64,000 bases of DNA from Lachnospiraceae bacterium (GTDB lineage Bacteria; Bacillota; Clostridia; Lachnospirales; Lachnospiraceae): the NCBI GenBank assembly GCA_022647575.1, contig JALCKY010000001.1:186001-250000 (forward strand), given 5' to 3'. The notes beneath the pieces were generated by a model. The model did not search any database. It was given only the letters and a program-made list of their open reading frames with translations, and had not been told where the DNA came from. Positions 59,591-64,000 of the stretch are shown here, piece after piece (within the stretch, counting starts at the first letter, position 1; each line of letters starts with the position of its first letter). Made by a program: the position numbers and the translations under genes.

Positions 59591-60546
59591 TCCTCTTCTC
59601 CATTCTCCGTAATGCCGAACAGCGCATCCACGAAATCATCCGGGTCGAATTTCTGCATGTCTTCCAGCGATTCTCCGACACCTATATACTTTACCGGCAC
59701 CTTCAGCTCCGACTGGATTGCCACGGCGATTCCGCCTTTGGCCGTCCCGTCAAGCTTCGTAAGAATGATGCCCGTCACATCCGCCGCCTCTGAAAATTCC
59801 CTCGCCTGTACCAGCGCATTCTGTCCGGTTGTTCCGTCCAGGACGATCAGCGTCTCAAGATAGGCCTCCGCATATTCCTTTTTCAGGATGCGGTAGATCT
59901 TCCCGAGTTCATCCATCAGGTTCTTTTTATTGTGCAGCCTGCCTGCGGTATCGCAGATCAGCACGTCCGTATTTCTGGCTTTCGCAGCCGCCACCGCGTC
60001 GTAGACGACCGATGCCGGATCCGCTCCTTCCTGTCCGGAAATGAGATCGACGCCGGCCCGGTCAGCCCATTCTTTCAGCTGTTCATTCGCCGCCGCACGG
60101 AAAGTATCCGCTGCTGCCAGCAGCACTTTCCTGCCCTTTTTCTTCAGGAGTCCGGCCAGCTTTCCCGCCGAAGTCGTCTTTCCGGTTCCGTTGACGCCGA
60201 TCACCAGGATCACGGACTTCCGGTCTTCGAACGGATAATCCGCATCCTGCACCTGCATCTTTTCCTTGATGGAATCGATCAGCAGCTGCCGGCATTCCTT
60301 CGGATCCTTGATTTTCTTTTCCGCGGCGCTTTCCTTCAGATTCTCGATGATCTCATCCGCGGTGCGGATGCCCATGTCTCCGGTGACCATCGTCTCTTCA
60401 AGGTCGTCCCAGAAATCATCATCGATTCTGTCATGCGAGGAAAATATCCCGTCGAAGCCTCTGACGATGCTGTTTCTGGTCTTGCCGAGACCGCTCATCA
60501 GACGCTTGAAAAAACCTTTCTTTTCACTGACCTGCTCTTCACCCAT
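59587..60546 (-). CDS. ftsY: Signal recognition particle receptor FtsY
   Basis: A 319-residue SRP receptor GTPase with a short acidic N-terminus and the NG domain: P-loop GVNGTGKTTSAGKLA, LICDTAGRLHNKKNL, TKLDGTAKGG and YIGVGESLEDMQKFD. It lies 35 bp after smc. In many Bacillota smc-ftsY runs directly into ylxM-ffh; here ilvA follows and the ylxM-ffh block is about 33 kb away. Confidence 0.96.
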   Translation of the reverse strand: MGEEQVSEKKGFFKRLMSGLGKTRNSIVRGFDGIFSSHDRIDDDFWDDLEETMVTGDMGIRTADEIIENLKESAAEKKIKDPKECRQLLIDSIKEKMQVQDADYPFEDRKSVILVIGVNGTGKTTSAGKLAGLLKKKGRKVLLAAADTFRAAANEQLKEWADRAGVDLISGQEGADPASVVYDAVAAAKARNTDVLICDTAGRLHNKKNLMDELGKIYRILKKEYAEAYLETLIVLDGTTGQNALVQAREFSEAADVTGIILTKLDGTAKGGIAVAIQSELKVPVKYIGVGESLEDMQKFDPDDFVDALFGITENGEEE

Positions 60547-60581
60547 ATCGGTTCGGATTTCCTTTCCGCAGACTCTCCCTC

Positions 60582-63500
60582 TCAGGCATCCAGCTTGTCT
60601 TCAATCAGGCTGACGGATACAAGCGCGGACACGCCCTTCTCCTGCATCGTGATTCCGTACAGCCGGTCCGCTGCCGCCATCGTGCCGCGGCGGTGGGTAA
60701 TGATGATGAACTGGGTGTTCTTCGTCAGTTTATGCAGATACTCCGCAAAACGCGTGACATTCGGATCGTCCAGCGCCGCCTCGATCTCGTCCAGCAGACA
60801 GAACGGCGAAGGCTTCAGGTTCTGGATTGCGAAAAGCAGCGCAATCGCCGTCAGCGATTTTTCTCCGCCGGACAGCTGCATCATATTCTGCAGTTTCTTT
60901 CCCGGCGGCTGGGAAATAATATTAACTCCTGCCTCCAGGACGTCGACATCCGGTTCCAGTTCCAGCCTTCCGGTTCCTCCGCCGAACAGTTCCTTGAAGA
61001 CTTTGTTGAACTCCGTATTGATGTCCGCGAACTTCTCATTGAACTGCCGGCGCATTCCCTTGTCGAGCTCCTCAATGATGTTCTGCAGCGTTTCCTCCGA
61101 CTTCACCAGATCGTCATGCTGCGTGCTCAGGAACGTATGCCGGTCGACCAGTGCTTTATAATCCTCGATGGCATTGACGTTCACGTCTCCCAGCTGCCTG
61201 ATTTCCTCTTTCAGACGGTTGACATCTTTCTTCAGGGAGGAACGTTCGGTATACTCCGGATTCCTCATGCCCTTTGCCTGGTTCGGCGTGATTTCGTATT
61301 CTTCCCACATGTAGGTCGTCTGGGCATCGCGGCTTTCCTCAAGATGCTCCTTCTGCGTATTCAGACGGAAGCATTCCTTATCGAGCTGTGCCAGACGTTC
61401 GGAAAGCTGATCCCTCTGGCTGAAGAATCCCTTGTGGCTTTCTGAAAGTTCCTGCTTCCTGCTGATGTATTCCTGTTCTTTCTTTACGTTTTCTTCCGAA
61501 GCCTGTTTCGCTTCTTCAATGGCCGTCCTGACTTCCTCGATCTTCGCACGCTTCTCATCCGCTTCGCGGATTCCGGAATCCATGCTTGCCGTCAGGCCCT
61601 CATCTTCCGCCGCAAGGGCAGCCATTTCGCGTTCGAGACGTTCCAGATTGGAGGACAGGAATCCGCTCTGCTGCGTGAGGCCCGCATATTTGACATGCAC
61701 GCCTTCGAGCAGGAAGCTCTGCTTATCCTTCAGTTTCTGCAGCTCATCCTCTTTCGCCTGAAGGGCGGAAGCCGTCTCATTGAGCTCTTTTTCTTTTTCT
61801 TCGGAAGCCTGGATTTCCTTCTGGATCGAAGCACTGCTGCTCCGGACTTCTGCAATCTGTCCGGCGATTTCCTCATTTTCCTTATCCAGGGAAATGGCTC
61901 CGGTCCGGCTAGCCTGAAGGCTGTCTTCCGCCTGCCGGATCTTCAGCTGCGCCGTATTCTGACGGATGCGTGCATCCTGCAGTTTCGCCTGCAGTTCCAC
62001 GACCTCATCGCGGAGGGCATTCCTGGCGGCACGCTTACCGTCGATGCTCTTCTGCATCTCATCCATTTCCTTCTTCAGGCGGTCAACGTTGACCGTCAGC
62101 TCATCGATGTCCCTCTTGCGTCCGAGCAGCGTGCTCGAATTCTTGAAGGCGCCGCCGGTAATCGAGCCGCCCGGCGTAAAGAGCTCTCCCTGAAGCGTAA
62201 CCATGTAAAGACCGTGCCGATACTTGTTTCCGATTCTCAGGGCATGGTCGATGTGATCGACGACAACGGTGCGGCCGAGGAGATAGCCTTTCAGCACCTC
62301 GAAGCCTTTCTCCGTATCCACCAGACTGCTGGCCAGTCCGAGCACTCCTTCTTCCGAAAGGACGTCCGGCTGTTCGAACTTCTTGACTTCCTCAAGGTTG
62401 GTCAGCGGCAGGAACGTCGCACGTCCCAGCTTGTTGACCTTCAGGAATTCGATCATCTTCTTGGCCGTCGTCTCATTATCGGTTACGATGTTCTTGGATT
62501 TCGAACCGAGAGCCGTTTCGATGGCCAGCTCATATTTCTTCTCAACCTTAAGAAGCTCCGCGACCACGCCCTTGATGCCCGGTTCGTTCGGCTTCTCTTC
62601 CATGACGCGGCGGATGCCGTTCCCGTATCCGTCGTAGTGCTCCATCAGGGTCTTCAGGGATTCCAGCTTCGAGGCCTCACGGTGATAAGTGGTCTGGCCG
62701 ATATCCATCTGCTTGTTGCCTTCGGCTATCTCCGCCTGATACGAAGCAATCTTTTCCTCGTCTTCCTTTTCGTTCTTCTCGAGGCCTTCGATCTCGCTTC
62801 CGATGGACTCCATCTCTTTCTTCGTGTCCCGGATCAGCGTGTCTGCCTTGCTCTCTTCGGTTTTCAGGGCAAGCGTCCGGGAAGTGATTTCCGCTTTCCG
62901 GATATCGATCTGCTCCAGCATCGCATCGTATCTCTGCATGCGTCCCTTGACCGTGGCGCGGCTGTTGAGAAGTTCGATCAGTTCCGCTTTGGTCTTTTCA
63001 ATCTGCGTGCTGAGTTCGTCAATCTCTTTCTCAAAAGCGGTCAGCTTCCCGCTCTCCGTCTTCTGCTCTTCGGAAATCGAAGCGATTTCCGCATCCAGAT
63101 GTTCCTGTTCTTCCCTGTGGCGGTTCTTTTCCTCCTGACGTTTGGTCGTCTCTTCCGCAATGGCCGCCCTGCGGTTTTTATAATGCTCATCGTTCGCATG
63201 GACCGTATTGATCTGCTCGTTGAGAAGCTCGATCTGACCGGTCATCTGCTGAATGGACATGGCTTTAGCCGCCGTGTCTTCATGAACCTCCGAAGACAGG
63301 CGGTCGATTTCTTCCATGTCATGTTCCAGTTTCTCGTACTCAGCCTTCGTCTGTTCGAATTTCTTCGAAGTCTCGTCCATATCGCCCTGGGCGATACCGG
63401 CTTTTTCGTTGATATCGGAAAGCTGGCCTTCGATATGCTCCATTTCGATGAGGAACATATTGATGTCGAGCTCCTTGAGATTCTGTTTCTTATCCAGATA

Positions 63501-64000
63501 GATCTTCGCTGATTCGCTCTGTTTTCTCAGCGGCTCCAGCTGGGAGGTCAGCTCCCGCAGGATGTCGTTCACGCGCAGCAGGTTCTGCTGTTCTTCTTCC
63601 AGTTTTTTGACGGCTGTCGCTTTCCTTCTCTTGAATTTGACAACGCCTGCCGCCTCATCAAAAAGTTCACGCCGTTCTTCCGGCTTGCTGGAAAGGATCT
63701 TTTCAATCTGGCCCTGGCCGATGATGGAATAGCCTTCCTTGCCGATGCCGGTATCATAAAAAAGTTCATTGATGTCTTTTAAGCGCACCGGATTTTCATT
63801 GATCAGGTACTCGCTTTCTCCGGAGCGGTAAAGACGTCTGGTGACTTTGACTTCTTCGTAATCAATATCCAGCTTATGGTCGGAATTGTCCAGCGTAATG
63901 GCAACAGATGCAAAACTCTGCGGCTTCCGGAGTTCCGTGCCGGCAAAGATAACATCCTGCATGTTGCCGCCGCGGAGCTGTTTTGCGCTCTGCTCTCCGA
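60582..64000 (-). CDS. smc: Chromosome segregation ATPase SMC (5' end beyond window)
   Basis: About 1,139 residues of SMC, lacking only the extreme N-terminus: the first codons visible read GEQSAKQLRGGNMQDVIFAGT, a family motif, so the Walker A is just outside the window. Two long coiled coils flank the hinge (about 470-640, GVVAELLKVEKKYELAIETALG); the C-terminal head has LSGGEKSLTAIALLFAI and FCLLDEIEAALDD. SMC with ScpAB compacts and segregates the chromosome. The ATG at 63962 is internal, not the start. Confidence 0.96.
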   Translation of the reverse strand, partial: GEQSAKQLRGGNMQDVIFAGTELRKPQSFASVAITLDNSDHKLDIDYEEVKVTRRLYRSGESEYLINENPVRLKDINELFYDTGIGKEGYSIIGQGQIEKILSSKPEERRELFDEAAGVVKFKRRKATAVKKLEEEQQNLLRVNDILRELTSQLEPLRKQSESAKIYLDKKQNLKELDINMFLIEMEHIEGQLSDINEKAGIAQGDMDETSKKFEQTKAEYEKLEHDMEEIDRLSSEVHEDTAAKAMSIQQMTGQIELLNEQINTVHANDEHYKNRRAAIAEETTKRQEEKNRHREEQEHLDAEIASISEEQKTESGKLTAFEKEIDELSTQIEKTKAELIELLNSRATVKGRMQRYDAMLEQIDIRKAEITSRTLALKTEESKADTLIRDTKKEMESIGSEIEGLEKNEKEDEEKIASYQAEIAEGNKQMDIGQTTYHREASKLESLKTLMEHYDGYGNGIRRVMEEKPNEPGIKGVVAELLKVEKKYELAIETALGSKSKNIVTDNETTAKKMIEFLKVNKLGRATFLPLTNLEEVKKFEQPDVLSEEGVLGLASSLVDTEKGFEVLKGYLLGRTVVVDHIDHALRIGNKYRHGLYMVTLQGELFTPGGSITGGAFKNSSTLLGRKRDIDELTVNVDRLKKEMDEMQKSIDGKRAARNALRDEVVELQAKLQDARIRQNTAQLKIRQAEDSLQASRTGAISLDKENEEIAGQIAEVRSSSASIQKEIQASEEKEKELNETASALQAKEDELQKLKDKQSFLLEGVHVKYAGLTQQSGFLSSNLERLEREMAALAAEDEGLTASMDSGIREADEKRAKIEEVRTAIEEAKQASEENVKKEQEYISRKQELSESHKGFFSQRDQLSERLAQLDKECFRLNTQKEHLEESRDAQTTYMWEEYEITPNQAKGMRNPEYTERSSLKKDVNRLKEEIRQLGDVNVNAIEDYKALVDRHTFLSTQHDDLVKSEETLQNIIEELDKGMRRQFNEKFADINTEFNKVFKELFGGGTGRLELEPDVDVLEAGVNIISQPPGKKLQNMMQLSGGEKSLTAIALLFAIQNLKPSPFCLLDEIEAALDDPNVTRFAEYLHKLTKNTQFIIITHRRGTMAAADRLYGITMQEKGVSALVSVSLIEDKLDA

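Noticed and set aside
61695-63512. A 605-codon plus-strand open frame
   Set aside because: Antisense shadow of the smc coiled-coil region, Leu/Arg/Phe-rich with no motif.

Overview
The window is a gene-dense, fairly GC-rich stretch of a low-branching Gram-positive chromosome. Gene content and order point to an anaerobic member of the Bacillota, most likely class Clostridia (a Lachnospiraceae-like organism is my best guess; the sequence alone does not fix the family). Supporting signs are the ylxM-ffh-rpsP-khpA-rimM-trmD-rplS-lepB-rbgA-rnhB-yraN block, the yicC-gmk-rpoZ-rimO-pgsA-cinA block, rex beside an ABC-F gene (as ydiH and ydiF in Bacillus subtilis), CWB2 and ricin-type secreted proteins, a lysine riboswitch, a two-domain 2-hydroxyacyl-CoA dehydratase activase, an IPMS-like candidate Re-citrate synthase and strong AGGAGG-type ribosome binding sites. 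No mobile element, prophage or CRISPR array was seen.

Layout. 1-2.4 kb: rex, nnrDE and the start of alr, read leftward from one consensus promoter. 2.5-4.5 kb: divergent ABC-F ATPase. 4.5-12.2 kb: leftward housekeeping (icd, IPMS-like synthase, cinA, pgsA, rimO, rpoZ, gmk, yicC). 12.2-16.2 kb: rightward rqcH, a polyprenol-type glycosyltransferase and a membrane diguanylate cyclase. 16.3-26.1 kb: leftward leuS, pgeF, yraN and the ribosome/SRP block up to ylxM. 26.1-29.1 kb: a rightward amino-acid ABC transporter behind a lysine riboswitch. 29.1-34.6 kb: leftward xdhABC-type molybdo-hydroxylase and an amidohydrolase. 34.7-36.8 kb: a secreted CWB2 protein and tRNA-Thr. 36.8-49.5 kb: PHP protein, metallophosphoesterase, Mrp ATPase, DUF308 protein, MscS, a divergent GlgB, a possible small basic ORF, then serA-ilvB-ilvD-leuB, all leftward. 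49.6-53.6 kb: a secreted C39-peptidase/ricin protein, yajC and tgt. 53.8-58.1 kb: a rightward, about 1,440-residue acyl-CoA dehydratase activase fusion, followed by a long inverted repeat. 58.4-64 kb: ilvA, ftsY and smc (cut by the window end).

How it fits together: redox sensing and NAD(P)HX repair share a transcript; a candidate Re-citrate synthase sits beside NADP isocitrate dehydrogenase, suggesting 2-oxoglutarate/glutamate supply; leuB-ilvD-ilvB-serA form a branched-chain/serine biosynthesis run; lysine uptake is predicted to be switched off by lysine; purine oxidation is predicted to be controlled by paired TTGTACAA operators.

Sequence quality: five single-base indels interrupt ylxM, ffh (two), lepB and rbgA (21.4-25.9 kb), and eight more sit in about 880 bp of the activase gene (55.4-56.3 kb). 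Because essential genes are hit, several times in homopolymers, I read these as base-calling or assembly errors rather than gene decay. Coordinates for those genes span the restored reading frame. The least expected observations are a C39 peptidase inserted inside an Ig-like domain, a branching enzyme lacking both conserved subsite -1 histidines, near-leaderless promoters, and the long inverted repeat after the activase gene.
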